DNA of 64,000 nucleotides from CAMLHP01 sp035759745 (GCA_035759745.1 DASTUF010000077.1:34087-98086); one strand, 5' to 3'. Positions 42,943 through 52,397 are shown, counted from the first letter of the stretch. The notes: generated by a model from the sequence alone, not told the origin. A program made the numbers and translations.

Positions 42943-44691
42943 GTGACACTTCGCCAGTCCGGTTACGCACTTCTGCTGCTCCTTGCCGCCTGCGCCACCA
43001 CTAGATCACCCGACTCGGGCGCAGCCACCCTCAAAGTGGTGTCGGGGCCGGAGGGAGTCAGCCCGACGTGGCGACTGGCGGGCAAGTCAAAGGTCACCAA
43101 CGCCGACAATGCGGTCGTGGTGTCAGGCAATGTGCTCGCGAGCCAGGTCGGCGCCGATATCATGCGCCGGGGAGGCAATGCGGTCGACGCCGCCGTGGCT
43201 GTCGGGTTTGCCCTCGCGGTGGTGCATCCTGAAGCCGGCAACATCGGTGGCGGTGGCTTCATGGTGATGCGCATGAAAGATGGCGAGTCTTACGCCATCG
43301 ACTACCGCGAGGTCGCGCCGGGTCGGGCGACGCGCGACATGTTCGTCGATCACAACGGCAACCCAACCAATCTCAGCATCACCGGCCACCTCGCGGCGGG
43401 AGTTCCCGGTTCGGTGGCGGGCATGGCCGAGGCACACCGGCGGCTGGGCCGGCTGCCGTGGCGCGAGGTGGTGGAGCCGGCGGTGCGGCTGGCCAGCGAT
43501 GGGTTCGTGGTGGACTCGTTCCGGTTCCGGAGCATCGAGAGCGACCGCGAGCGGCTGTACCTGTTTCCCGGCTCGCGGAGGACCTTCCTGCCCGACAATG
43601 GCCACGCGCCGCAGCCCGGCTCGCGCTGGCGCCAGGAGGACCTCGGGCGCACCCTCGCCTCCATCCGCGACGAGGGCCGTGACGGTTTTTATCGCGGTTG
43701 GGTAGCGGACTCCATCGTGGCCGAGATGGAGCGAGGCGGCGGCATCATCAGCCATCAGGACCTGATCGACTACCGGGCCGAATGGCGCGATCCGGTCCAG
43801 ATCGATTATCGCGGCTACACCATCCTGTCGATGCCCCCCGCATCGAGCGGTGGCGTCACCATGGCACAGATCCTCAACATCATGGAGGGCTGGAAGTCGC
43901 TGCCGAAGTTCGGCACCTCCGAGCTCCTGCATCGCGAGGCCGAGGCCATGCGCCGCGCTTTCACCGACCGTAACATCTACCTGGGCGATCCCGCGTTCGT
44001 CCAGATGCCGCTGGAGCGGCTGTTGTCCCAGGCGTACGCTGACTCGCTCAACCACCAGATCGGTGAGCGGGCGTCGAAGACCGCACCGTTCGACCCGTCG
44101 CTCCGCATGGGAATGTCGACCACCCACTACAGCGTGGTGGACAACGAGGGCAACGCCGTGAGCGTCACTACCACCCTGAACAACGGCTATGGCAATGCGG
44201 TGACCGTCTCGGGGGCAGGTTTCCTGCTCAATGACGAGATGGACGACTTCGCCACCGCTCCCGGCAAGCCCAACATGTTCGGGCTGGTGCAGGGCGAAGC
44301 CAACCGGGTCCAGCCGGGCAAGCGGATGCTCTCCGCCATGACCCCGAGCATCGTGCTGGATCACGATAACGAGCTCTACATGGTGGTGGGCACGCCAGGC
44401 GGGCCCCGGATCATCACGATGGTATATCACGTGATCTCCAACGTGATCGACCACGGGATGTCACTGGAGGACGCGGTGGCCGCTCCCCGGATGCACCACC
44501 AGGCGCTGCCGGACTACATCCGGGTGGAGCGCGGCGGATTCAGCGATGCCACGCTCGACGCCCTCCGCCGGCGGGGCCACACGGTTCAGGAGGGCGGCAC
44601 GTCAGGCGATATCGAGGCGATTATCCGTGACGGCGATGGCTGGAAGGGTGTGACCGATCCGCGATATGGCGGAGGCGGAGCGGGGTACTGA
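42943..44691 (+). CDS. ggt: Gamma-glutamyltransferase, lipoprotein
   Basis: Transfers or hydrolyses gamma-glutamyl groups, for example of glutathione. 582 residues with a lipobox (LLLAAC) at about 13-18, so it is probably anchored outside the cytoplasm. It is autoprocessed before the nucleophile Thr in MSTTHYSVVD; other signatures are GGNAVDAAVA, GNIGGGGFMV, MPPASSGG and GTPGGPRIITM. GTG at 42943 has GAGG five bases upstream; TAAATT at 42874 could be part of its promoter. In this context it may process gamma-linked wall peptides, but that is speculation. Confidence 0.94.
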   Translation: MTLRQSGYALLLLLAACATTRSPDSGAATLKVVSGPEGVSPTWRLAGKSKVTNADNAVVVSGNVLASQVGADIMRRGGNAVDAAVAVGFALAVVHPEAGNIGGGGFMVMRMKDGESYAIDYREVAPGRATRDMFVDHNGNPTNLSITGHLAAGVPGSVAGMAEAHRRLGRLPWREVVEPAVRLASDGFVVDSFRFRSIESDRERLYLFPGSRRTFLPDNGHAPQPGSRWRQEDLGRTLASIRDEGRDGFYRGWVADSIVAEMERGGGIISHQDLIDYRAEWRDPVQIDYRGYTILSMPPASSGGVTMAQILNIMEGWKSLPKFGTSELLHREAEAMRRAFTDRNIYLGDPAFVQMPLERLLSQAYADSLNHQIGERASKTAPFDPSLRMGMSTTHYSVVDNEGNAVSVTTTLNNGYGNAVTVSGAGFLLNDEMDDFATAPGKPNMFGLVQGEANRVQPGKRMLSAMTPSIVLDHDNELYMVVGTPGGPRIITMVYHVISNVIDHGMSLEDAVAAPRMHHQALPDYIRVERGGFSDATLDALRRRGHTVQEGGTSGDIEAIIRDGDGWKGVTDPRYGGGGAGY

Positions 44692-44696
44692 ACAGC

Positions 44697-44759
44697 GAGT
44701 GAGAAGTGAGAAGTGAAAAGTGAGAAGGGCGCAGTAATTGACCCCTCTCACTCTTCACT
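44697..44759. repeat. Two-armed heptamer element (AAGTGAG) between convergent genes
   Basis: Left arm GAGTGAG, AAGTGAG, AAGTGAA, AAGTGAG (44697-44724), five bases after the ggt TGA. Right arm TCTCACT, CTTCACT (44746-44759), ten bases before the complement of the opposing gene's TGA. The arms are complementary and would form a short hairpin in either transcript. Confidence 0.82.
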
Positions 44760-44769
44760 TGGCTGTCGT

Positions 44770-45555
44770 TCAGCTCCGGCTGAAGTCGTCGTTGAGGGTA
44801 ACCGTCACGCTGCTGCCTTCCGCGAGGACTACATCGCGGTCCTGGGTCTCGTTGGCGCGCTGAGCGCCGACGGCGCCACCGATCACACCACCGATAACGG
44901 CGCCCTTGCTGCCGCCACCCAGCACCCGGCCCACCACGGCGCCAGCCGCAGCACCGGCACCCACCTTCGCCACGTCACCCACATTGGTGCCGCGGTCGAC
45001 CAGCGTCGTCTGCAACCCCGACACGCCCCCGTCCAGGCTGTAGGACGTGCCATTGATGCTCACTGACGTGGCCGCCAGGGTCAGCGTGCCGGTGTTATCG
45101 CTCTTGTTCTCCGACTCGCGGATCGCCGTGATAGTCAGCGTCACGTCTGATCCGGCCGGAATCACGATCCGCCCCCGGCTGTCACGCACGTTCTGCGACA
45201 CCCGCGCCGTGATCGTCTGGCCCACCTCGTGGGTGTTGGAGCTGATGGCCGTGCCAGTCTCGGCCGAGAAACTCGTGCCCGACGCGAGCGAGCCGCTGCT
45301 CGACGGAGCAGGGGTTTCGGCGGCGGGCTCGGACGGACGCGGTGCGGCCGGCCGGGGGTTCGCCGGAGCAGCCGGCGTGGTGGCACCGGCGGCGGGGGTC
45401 TCCTCGGCCGGTGCATCGTTGAGCGCCTGGCTCGAGTCCACCGGCGCCATCTGCAGGTCGCGATTCAGACTGTCCGCGACGGCGGTATCGCCCTGATCGC
45501 CGGAACACGCCGCAATCAACGCCGCGCCGGCCAGGGCCAGCATCATACTCCGCAT
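44770..45555 (-). CDS. Glycine-zipper lipoprotein
   Basis: 261 residues from ATG 45555, with AGGAGGA upstream. The lipobox is LIAAC at about residues 13-17. An Ala/Pro/Ser-rich spacer follows, then a beta-rich domain (TITARVSQNVRDSRGRIVIPAG) and a C-terminal glycine-zipper stretch AGAAAGAVVGRVLGGGSKGA / GGVIGGAVGA. Such zippers can insert in or oligomerise at membranes. Function not assigned; an envelope structural or stress role is plausible. Divergent from the ABC exporter. Confidence 0.8.
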   Translation of the reverse strand: MRSMMLALAGAALIAACSGDQGDTAVADSLNRDLQMAPVDSSQALNDAPAEETPAAGATTPAAPANPRPAAPRPSEPAAETPAPSSSGSLASGTSFSAETGTAISSNTHEVGQTITARVSQNVRDSRGRIVIPAGSDVTLTITAIRESENKSDNTGTLTLAATSVSINGTSYSLDGGVSGLQTTLVDRGTNVGDVAKVGAGAAAGAVVGRVLGGGSKGAVIGGVIGGAVGAQRANETQDRDVVLAEGSSVTVTLNDDFSRS

Positions 45556-45614
45556 CCGTTCCTCCTGTGAAAGAACTTGCACCGGTTGCAAACACCATCG
45601 TAATTGCACGAACC

Positions 45615-47360
45615 ATGCGCGAACTGCAAGTCCTGCTGCCGTACCTTCGACGTTACTGGAAACCGTATGCTGCCGGCCTCGCGCTGGTCATCGTTTCCAA
45701 CGTCTTCAACACACTCGCCCCGCGGTTCGTCCAGCAGGGCATCGATGCCCTCGACCAGGGGGCGCCATTCCGGGCCATCCAGACCGCGGTGCTGCTGCTG
45801 CTCCTGGTGGCCGCGCTTGGAGGCCTGGCCCGCTATGGGATGCGGGAACTCCTCAATAGTGGCAGCCGAAAGGTCGAGTACGACCTCCGGAACAGCCTGT
45901 ACCGATATCTACTGGGTTTATCGTCGGAATTCTATGACCGGTACCCGACCGGCGATGTGATGTCGCGCACAACCAACGACCTCCTTGCCGTCCGGATGGT
46001 CGCTGGACCAGCCCTCATGTACCTGGTGGACACGATTGTCCGGGGGCTGCTGGTGGTGCCGGTCATGGTGCACATGAGCCCTCGGCTGACGCTACTGGCA
46101 CTGATTCCGCTGGCCGTCCTGCCGGTGGCGATGTCGATCTTCGCGGGCGCCATCCATCGACGCAGCGAAGCCATCCAGGCCCAGTTCTCCGCGCTCACCT
46201 CCCACGCGCACGAGAATCTTTCAGGAGTGCGCATAGTTCGGGCGTATCGCCAGGAGGCGGCCGAAACGGCGGCGTTCAGTGACCTGAACCAGGAGTATGG
46301 CCGCCGCAACCTGGCCCTGGCCCGGGCCCAGGGGATGTTCCATCCCCTGCTGGCGATGCTGGGCGGGCTCGGCGCGGTGGCGGTGCTGTTTGTGGGCGGC
46401 CGCCAGGTCATCGCCGGGCAGCTGACCGTGGGCGAATACGTGGCCTTCGGGGTCTACCTCGCGATGCTGGTGTGGCCCATGATCGCCGTGGGGTGGGTGG
46501 TATCGCTGGTGCAGCGCGGGGCGGCGTCGATGGGGCGCATCAACCGCATCTTCGAGGAGCACCCGGCCATCACCGATCCTTCGGACCCCCATGCGCTCCC
46601 GCCAGCGCGGGGCGGACGTGAGGTGCGATTCGAGCACGTGTGGTTCAAGTACCCGTCTGCCACGGACCGGGGCTGGGTGCTGGAGGACGTGAGTTTCACC
46701 ATCGCCCCCGGCGCGGCGTTCGCCCTCGTCGGCCCGACCGGCTCCGGCAAGTCGAGCGTGGCTGAGCTGCTGGCGCGCACCTACGATCCCGACCAGGGAC
46801 GCGTCCTGCTGGATGGGGTCGATATCCGGTCACTCACGCTGGCGACGCTCCGCCACGAGGTGGGCTTCGTGCCGCAGGAGACGTTCCTGTTCAGCGCCAC
46901 GCTGCGCGACAACATCCTGCTGGGCAAGGGAGACGACGGCCGGCTGGAGCGTGCCGCGCGGACCGCGCGGCTGGACGAGGCCCTCCCTGCCCTGCCCGAC
47001 GGTTACGACACGATGCTGGGCGAGCGAGGCATCAACCTCTCCGGCGGGCAGAAGCAACGCGCGGCGATAGCGCGCGCACTGGCGCAGGATCCGCCGGTGT
47101 TTCTGCTGGACGACGCGTTGTCAGCGGTGGACGCCGCCACCGAGGCCGAGATCCTGCATGCACTGCGCGACGCACTCGCGAATCGCACCAGCATCGTGAT
47201 CTCGCATCGGCTGACGGCGGTGCGCGACGCGGACGAGATCGTGGTGCTGGACCAGGGCAAGGTGGTGGAGCGCGGCCGGCACGCGGAGCTGATGGCCAGG
47301 GAAGGCCGGTACTGGGAGCTGGTCCGGCGGCAGGAGATTGAGGAGGAGCTGGAACGGTGA
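45615..47360 (+). CDS. ABC exporter, MsbA/LmrA-type half-transporter
   Basis: 581 residues: six transmembrane helices, then an ATPase domain with Walker A GPTGSGKSS, Q-loop FVPQETFLF, signature LSGGQKQR, Walker B VFLLDDALSAVD and the H-loop His in ISHRLT. It exports a hydrophobic or lipid-linked substrate; the substrate is not indicated. ATG at 45615 gives MRELQVLLPYLRRYW; a GTG at 45567 would add 16 residues that lie under the opposing gene's leader. The TGA lies in the heptamer element. Confidence 0.9.
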   Translation: MRELQVLLPYLRRYWKPYAAGLALVIVSNVFNTLAPRFVQQGIDALDQGAPFRAIQTAVLLLLLVAALGGLARYGMRELLNSGSRKVEYDLRNSLYRYLLGLSSEFYDRYPTGDVMSRTTNDLLAVRMVAGPALMYLVDTIVRGLLVVPVMVHMSPRLTLLALIPLAVLPVAMSIFAGAIHRRSEAIQAQFSALTSHAHENLSGVRIVRAYRQEAAETAAFSDLNQEYGRRNLALARAQGMFHPLLAMLGGLGAVAVLFVGGRQVIAGQLTVGEYVAFGVYLAMLVWPMIAVGWVVSLVQRGAASMGRINRIFEEHPAITDPSDPHALPPARGGREVRFEHVWFKYPSATDRGWVLEDVSFTIAPGAAFALVGPTGSGKSSVAELLARTYDPDQGRVLLDGVDIRSLTLATLRHEVGFVPQETFLFSATLRDNILLGKGDDGRLERAARTARLDEALPALPDGYDTMLGERGINLSGGQKQRAAIARALAQDPPVFLLDDALSAVDAATEAEILHALRDALANRTSIVISHRLTAVRDADEIVVLDQGKVVERGRHAELMAREGRYWELVRRQEIEEELER

Positions 47361-47448
47361 AACGTGAACGGTGAATGGAGAAAGGTGATCGGTGATCGGG
47401 ATCAACTTTTTGCCCGCGCCGTTTCACCTATCACGTATCACCCTTAAC
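47349..47448. repeat. Two-armed heptamer element (GGTGAAC) between convergent genes
   Basis: Units CTGGAAC, GGTGAAA, CGTGAAC, GGTGAAT, GGAGAAA, GGTGATC x2 (47349-47397), then a loop with TTTTT, then GTTTCAC, CTATCAC, GTATCAC, CCTTAAC (47421-47448). The ABC-exporter TGA (47358-47360) is inside the second unit, and the first unit is still coding. The ccdA stop complement starts eight bases beyond the right arm. Confidence 0.85.
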
Positions 47449-47455
47449 GGCGTGT

Positions 47456-48184
47456 TTAGATCCGCTCGCGGAGGAACTCCGGCGTCAGCTGCGACAGCCA
47501 TCCGGCGAGCCGGGTGAACTCGCCGGTCACCATGAGGAGCCCAACGGCCACCAGCAACAGCCCGCTGACCAGCTTCACCTTGCCCAGGTGCTTGCTGAAG
47601 TTCTTGAACCAGCCCAGGAAGTGATCCAGCGCGAAGGCCGCCACCAGGAACGGAATGGCCAGCCCCGCGGAATAGGCCAGCAGCAGCGTCATGCCGCGGG
47701 AGAAGTCGGCTTCGGTGGCGGCGAGGCCCAGGATAGCCCCGAGAATGGGGCCGATGCAGGGTACCCACCCGGCCGCGAACACCATGCCCACCAGTGCCGA
47801 CCCGAGGTAGCCGACCGGCTTGTCCTGCAGCTGCACCCGCTGCTCCCGCTCGAGGAACGGGAGCTTGAGCACTCCCATGGTCCACAGGCCCACCAGGATG
47901 ATCAACCCGCCGCCAATGCGCGCAATGATCAGCTTGTTGGCCTTGAAGGCGGCGCCCATGGCCGACGCGCCCGCTCCGAGGACCAGGAACACGATCGTGA
48001 ATCCGGTGACGAACAGCAGTGCGTGGGTCACCGCCAGCCGGCGGCGAGACGTGGCTTCCGGCACCGCCATGCCAGTCAGGAACCCGATGTAGGAAGGCAC
48101 CAGCGGCAACACGCAGGGCGAGAGAAAGCTCAGCACACCCGCCGAAAACGCCACCAGCACACCCAGACCAACCGATTCGTTCAT
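47456..48184 (-). CDS. ccdA: Cytochrome c biogenesis protein CcdA
   Basis: Membrane thiol transporter (242 aa, six hydrophobic helices) that passes reducing power to periplasmic thioredoxin-like proteins. The redox cysteines are in SFLSPCVLPLVPSY and GWVPCIGPILGA, both with the flanking prolines of the family. ATG at 48184 overlaps the Fur-gene TGA as ATGA. It could supply electrons to the TlpA-like protein encoded at 20507-21037. Confidence 0.94.
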   Translation of the reverse strand: MNESVGLGVLVAFSAGVLSFLSPCVLPLVPSYIGFLTGMAVPEATSRRRLAVTHALLFVTGFTIVFLVLGAGASAMGAAFKANKLIIARIGGGLIILVGLWTMGVLKLPFLEREQRVQLQDKPVGYLGSALVGMVFAAGWVPCIGPILGAILGLAATEADFSRGMTLLLAYSAGLAIPFLVAAFALDHFLGWFKNFSKHLGKVKLVSGLLLVAVGLLMVTGEFTRLAGWLSQLTPEFLRERI

Positions 48185-48657
48185 CGTCCTATCTGCTCCA
48201 GTTCGCCCCGCAGGCATTCACGACAAGTACCAAAGATTTCGACCCGGTGCCGCTCGGGCCGGAAGGCATGCTCGTCGGCGATCACCGGCAGCATGCGGGT
48301 CAGGTGTTCATGGGTAAACTCAACCACCTTGCCGCAGCGCAGGCAGACGAGGTGCTCGTGGTCGCCACCTTCGCCGGCCGGCTCGAAGCGGCGGAACCCT
48401 TCGCCGAATTCGTGCGCCCGCACGAAGCCCGCCCGGGTGAGCAGCTCCAGGGTCCGGTAGACCGTGGCAGTGCCGACCTGCTCGCCCTTCTCCCGCAGCC
48501 GCCGCACGATGGCCTCGACGCTCAGGTGCTCGTCCCCGGTGAGCACGATCCGCGCGATGGCGTCGCGCTGCCGGGTCAGCGGCTGCCGCTGCTCCCGCAT
48601 CCAGCGCCGGAACCGGCCGACCAGCTCGGAGCGCTCGTCAGGACTGAGCCGCGTCAT
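48181..48657 (-). CDS. Fur-family metalloregulator
   Basis: 158 residues: N-terminal winged helix (recognition helix near GTATVYRTLELL, 63-73) and C-terminal dimerisation domain with HEHLVCLRCGK and two zinc Cys pairs, C105/C108 and C145/C148. Metal-sensor His residues are at H100, H102 and H117/H119. The sequence does not decide between Fur, PerR and Zur. It is coupled to ccdA, which might suggest redox or metal control of that gene. ATG at 48657 lies inside the upstream gene's end. Confidence 0.93.
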   Translation of the reverse strand: MTRLSPDERSELVGRFRRWMREQRQPLTRQRDAIARIVLTGDEHLSVEAIVRRLREKGEQVGTATVYRTLELLTRAGFVRAHEFGEGFRRFEPAGEGGDHEHLVCLRCGKVVEFTHEHLTRMLPVIADEHAFRPERHRVEIFGTCRECLRGELEQIGR

Positions 48658-49027
48658 GCTCCACCGCCGGCAGCCACTCGGCCGGGTCGATCGGCACCGG
48701 CGGGTACTCGTCGTCGGCCCGGAGATGGACTTCGTGCAGCAGTTCCGGCAGCTCGCTCAGTGGCCCGCTGCCCACCTCGGCGACGTCGGCCTCGAAGCGG
48801 CCCCGTTCCTTGCCCTTCACCTGCAGCATGAACCGCGCGGTGTAGATTCGGCGGCGGTCACCTTCCTCGCCCGCCAGCCGGGTCAGCACCGCGGTGCCGA
48901 ACTCGCGCTGGTCCTGGCGCCTCACCGGAAAAACCCAGAGCGCATCCACCTCTTCCGGCGGCACCACGTCGGCGACCTGGCGCGCCAGCTGCTCCCAGCC
49001 GCTGCCCTGTCCGGCCTCAGGCCTCAT
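48638..49027 (-). CDS. Protein of unknown function (129 aa)
   Basis: A soluble alpha/beta-looking protein without Cys motifs. It starts at ATG 49027 in an ATGA overlap with the TIGR00300-type gene and overlaps the Fur gene by 20 bp. Distinctive segments are VDALWVFPVRRQDQREFG and ARFMLQVKGKERGRFEAD, with a final SELPELLHEVHLRADDEYPP. It may be a lineage-specific gene; I cannot name a family. Confidence 0.75.
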   Translation of the reverse strand: MRPEAGQGSGWEQLARQVADVVPPEEVDALWVFPVRRQDQREFGTAVLTRLAGEEGDRRRIYTARFMLQVKGKERGRFEADVAEVGSGPLSELPELLHEVHLRADDEYPPVPIDPAEWLPAVEHDAAQS

Positions 49028-50100
49028 CCCTGTCCCTTCTCCACGTAGAAACGCAGCACCGTCATGAAATCCTGGGCATTGGTAACCACGCCGTACGCCT
49101 GATGGGTGCCCCGGTCCTTGAGCTTGCTCACCACGAACTCAGTCTGGTCCACGCAGATGGTCATCAGGGGCTCGGGCGCGCCGCGATGAGTGTGGAAGGC
49201 CGGCAGCATATTGCCCACCGCGATGGCGTGGAGCGCCGTGGCGATGAAGATCGCGCCCGTGGCCTTGACTGTGTGTTCGCGCATGGCGTCCTGCGCCTCG
49301 ACCACGTCGGTGATCACCCCGGGCAGCGGACCATCGTCCCGGATGGACCCGCACAGCACATAGGGAATGCCGTTCCGCTCCAGCGTGCTCATGATGCCGC
49401 CGGTCACGGCGCCGGACCGCACCGCCTCACCAATCGAACCCAGGGCGCGCACCTTGTTGATGGCGCGCATGTGGGTGCCGTGCCCACCATCGGTTGGCTG
49501 CCCGGTATTGGTCATGCCCAGGGTGGTCCCGAAGAGCGCCGCCTCAATGTCATGCACCGCCACGGCATTGCCGGCCAGCACTGCCTGCACAAAGCCGTTG
49601 GTGATGAACCACTCGAAGTCTCCACGCGCACGGGAGTGCACCATCGCCGGGCCCGCCACCCACACGAGGTAGCCGTCCTTCGCGCGCTCCTCCAGCAGAC
49701 GACCGGCGAGCTCCTCGTAATTCACCGGCCGTTCCCGGCTCACCTCGGTGCTCATGAACCGGAACTCCTCGTTGGCGCTGTGCCCGCCACCCAGGAAGCC
49801 GGCGGTATGCACCACAATGCCCTCGGTCCCGTCCTCGCTCAGGCCCATGGCGACCATATCGCCCCGTGCCAATCGGCGCGGTTCCACCGCCTCCAGCGCA
49901 TCACCGCGCCGCAGGATGACACAATCCATTCTGGGACGCGTGGGCGCCACCCACTGCCCACCCAGGTTGACGTAGGTCGGGAGGTTGGACGTCGAGAAGA
50001 ACCCGTCGGGCAGGACGCCGTCGGCGGGCAGCGGCTCGAATCGGGCTTCCGGCGCACCCGCAAAGGGGGGCCGGGTGAAGTCGGGAAGTGTGGGTGGCAT
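49024..50100 (-). CDS. LOR/SDH-domain protein (TIGR00300 type), possible ornithine cyclodeaminase
   Basis: 358 residues from ATG 50100. The N-terminal region GVLPDGFFSTSNLPTYVNLG and PRMDCVILRR matches my memory of TIGR00300/LOR-SDH proteins, whose cyanobacterial and archaeal relatives act on arginine or ornithine. A dinucleotide-binding half follows, with GNAVAVHDIEAALFG and AGPAMVHSRARGDF. Ornithine cyclodeaminase activity is inference from those relatives. It follows priA across a heptamer element that starts 16 bp upstream of its ATG. Confidence 0.75.
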   Translation of the reverse strand: MPPTLPDFTRPPFAGAPEARFEPLPADGVLPDGFFSTSNLPTYVNLGGQWVAPTRPRMDCVILRRGDALEAVEPRRLARGDMVAMGLSEDGTEGIVVHTAGFLGGGHSANEEFRFMSTEVSRERPVNYEELAGRLLEERAKDGYLVWVAGPAMVHSRARGDFEWFITNGFVQAVLAGNAVAVHDIEAALFGTTLGMTNTGQPTDGGHGTHMRAINKVRALGSIGEAVRSGAVTGGIMSTLERNGIPYVLCGSIRDDGPLPGVITDVVEAQDAMREHTVKATGAIFIATALHAIAVGNMLPAFHTHRGAPEPLMTICVDQTEFVVSKLKDRGTHQAYGVVTNAQDFMTVLRFYVEKGQG

Positions 50101-50115
50101 GCGGGGAAATCTAAC

Positions 50116-50189
50116 GGGGGCGTGAGGCGTAAGGCGTGGGGCGTGAGGCACGGACCCCACGCCCTAAGCCCTACGCCCTACGCCATACT
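50116..50189. repeat. Two-armed heptamer element (GCGTRAG type) at priA end
   Basis: Left arm GGGGGCG, TGAGGCG, TAAGGCG, TGGGGCG, TGAGGCA (50116-50150); right arm CCCCACG, CCCTAAG, CCCTACG x2, CCATACT (50155-50189). The complement of the priA TAG (50178-50180) and the last priA codons lie in the right arm. The left arm reaches to 16 bp from the next gene's start. Confidence 0.86.
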
Positions 50190-52397
50190 CACCGGATCCC
50201 GGTCCACCGTCACCGCCACCGGCCCGCGCAACTGGCGCAGCAGCTTGCGCGAGCCGCGTACCAGCCGCCCCACGTCGCCGCCAGCACCCTTGACCACCAG
50301 GTGCCAGCGCCAGCGCTCCTTGACCCGGGCCAGCGGGCAGGGCGCCGGGCCCAGCAGGGTCACGCCAATGCCGTGCTGCTCCACCGCCCGGGCACACCAG
50401 TCGGTCAGGGCCAGCGCCGCCTGCCGAACTGCTTCCTCATCCAGCCCGCTGACGACGTAGTTGGCGAGCGCCAGCTCCGGCGGGTACGGAGGCGAGCGTC
50501 TCAGCTCCCGCTCGGCGCGGAGAAACCCGGGTGTGTCGTGGAGCACCGCGAACATTAGCGCGTGATGCTGGGGCGACCGCGTCTGCACCAGCACCTTGCC
50601 CCCGCGCGGCCCCCGCCCCGCACGTCCTGCCACCTGCGCCAGCAGCTGGTAGGTGCGCTCCGCCGAGCGAAAATCCGGCAGGTGCAGCGCGGTGTCGGCA
50701 TCGACGACGCCAACCAGCGTCACGTTGGGAAAGTCCAGGCCCTTCGCGATCATCTGGGTCCCAATCAGCAGGTCTACCTCGCCCCGTTCCACCGCCGAAA
50801 GAATTCGGTGGTGCGCCCAGCGGGAACTGGTGGTATCGAGGTCCATTCGTGCCAGCCGAGCCTCGGGAAAGCGCTGCGCCAGCATGGCCTCCAGTTGCTG
50901 GGTGCCAACGCCCCGCATCTGCTGCACCGTGCCGCCGCACGCCGGGCACGCATCGGGTACCGGGGTATCGAAGCCGCAATGATGACAGCGCAGCGCGGCT
51001 GGGGCGTGGTGGACCGTGAGGGCGACGCTGCAGTTGGGGCATTCCTGCACGTCGCCGCAGCTGCGGCACTGCAGAAAGTTGGCAAAGCCCCGCCGGTTGA
51101 GGAGCAGGAGTACCTGCTCGCGACGGCGCAGCGCCGCCGAGACTTCGTCGTCGAGCTGCACCGACCACGGCACCGGCGCGGTTTCGCGCACCAGCGGCGC
51201 CGACCGCAGGTCCACCAGTTCCACCGGCGGCATCGGACGCGCCTCGACCCGCTGCTCCAGGCTGAGGAGCGACAGCTTGCCGCGCGCCACCTGCTCCATC
51301 GACTCGAGCGATGGCGTCGCGCTGCCGAGCACCAGCCTGGCGCCCTCGAGCCGGGCCCGCACCGCGGCCACGTCACGCGCGTGATAGCGGGGCGTTTCGC
51401 CGTTCTTGTAGCTGGCTTCGTGTTCCTCGTCCACCACCACGATGCCGAGCTGCTGTACCGGCGCGAAGATCGCGGAACGGGCACCGACGGCGACTCGCCG
51501 ATGGCCATCACGCAGCAGCTGCCAGGCATCGGCCCGCTCACCGTCGGAGAGCCCGCTGTGGAGTACGGCCACCAGTTCGCCGAACGCCCCCCGGAACCGG
51601 CTGACCGTCTGGGGCGTCAGGGCGATCTCGGGCACCAGGACGACCGCACCGCCGCCAGCTTCCAGCACCCGGCGCACCGCTTCGATGTACACCAGGGTCT
51701 TGCCACTCCCGGTCACACCAAACAGCACCGCGCCGCCACCAGGTTGCAGCCGGCCGATGGAGGCGATCACGTCTTCCTGGGTGAGCGACGGACGATGTGG
51801 AGGAGTGGACGGCAGGTCCCGGAAGGGGTCGCGGAAGGCGCGGGTGGTTTCAATGCGTGCGAGGTCGGTACCGGCCAGTGCCCGGATCAAGGCCGCACCG
51901 AAGCCCAACTGTTGTTCGAGGTGTCGAACCGGCGCGGCCCCGCCCAGTGCCTCGACCGCTTCGTACAGCTCGCGCTGGCGCTTGCGGCGGCCGAAGCGCT
52001 GGTCGCGCTCAAGCAGGGTGGGCGATTCTCCCGCCAGCACCAGCACCCGTTCCTCCAGCGCGCGGCCGCGCTCACCGCCCCACAGCGCGGCGGGCAGCAG
52101 CGCACGGACAGCGAGCCCCAGCGGCGCGGCATAGTAGCCGGCCATCCACTTCGCAGTGGCGAGCAACACCTCGGAGAGGGCCGGCGGCTCATCCATCACT
52201 GCATCGATGTCACGCGCGACTGCGGCAGGGGCGTCTACGTCGAGCGCGGCCACGATACCGGTCAGCTTGCGCGACCGGACTGGCACCCGCACCCGGGCCC
52301 CGAGGACCACCCGGGGCTCGAGCACGGCGGGAATGCGATACGTGTAGGGAGCGTCGAGTGGGAGCGGGAGAATGACGTGCGCGAAGCGCGCAGTCAT
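50178..52397 (-). CDS. priA: Primosomal helicase PriA
   Basis: Replication-restart helicase, 739 aa. N-terminal DNA-binding domain starts FAHVILPLPLDAPYTYRIP; helicase motifs include GVTGSGKTLVY (Walker A), DEEHEASYK (DEAH box), GSATPSLES and GRAGRG. The zinc-binding insert has CRSCGDVQECPNC, CHHCG and CPACG. Length is normal. ATG at 52397 overlaps the epimerase TGA (ATGA). Its last residues are encoded inside the heptamer element. Confidence 0.96.
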   Translation of the reverse strand: MTARFAHVILPLPLDAPYTYRIPAVLEPRVVLGARVRVPVRSRKLTGIVAALDVDAPAAVARDIDAVMDEPPALSEVLLATAKWMAGYYAAPLGLAVRALLPAALWGGERGRALEERVLVLAGESPTLLERDQRFGRRKRQRELYEAVEALGGAAPVRHLEQQLGFGAALIRALAGTDLARIETTRAFRDPFRDLPSTPPHRPSLTQEDVIASIGRLQPGGGAVLFGVTGSGKTLVYIEAVRRVLEAGGGAVVLVPEIALTPQTVSRFRGAFGELVAVLHSGLSDGERADAWQLLRDGHRRVAVGARSAIFAPVQQLGIVVVDEEHEASYKNGETPRYHARDVAAVRARLEGARLVLGSATPSLESMEQVARGKLSLLSLEQRVEARPMPPVELVDLRSAPLVRETAPVPWSVQLDDEVSAALRRREQVLLLLNRRGFANFLQCRSCGDVQECPNCSVALTVHHAPAALRCHHCGFDTPVPDACPACGGTVQQMRGVGTQQLEAMLAQRFPEARLARMDLDTTSSRWAHHRILSAVERGEVDLLIGTQMIAKGLDFPNVTLVGVVDADTALHLPDFRSAERTYQLLAQVAGRAGRGPRGGKVLVQTRSPQHHALMFAVLHDTPGFLRAERELRRSPPYPPELALANYVVSGLDEEAVRQAALALTDWCARAVEQHGIGVTLLGPAPCPLARVKERWRWHLVVKGAGGDVGRLVRGSRKLLRQLRGPVAVTVDRDPVSMA

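Noticed and set aside
39036..42946. Long plus-strand ORFs across nagZ, anmK and murQ
   Set aside because: They are shadows of the high-GC coding sequence on the other strand: Arg/Gly/His-rich with no motifs, while the minus-strand frames carry clear enzyme signatures.
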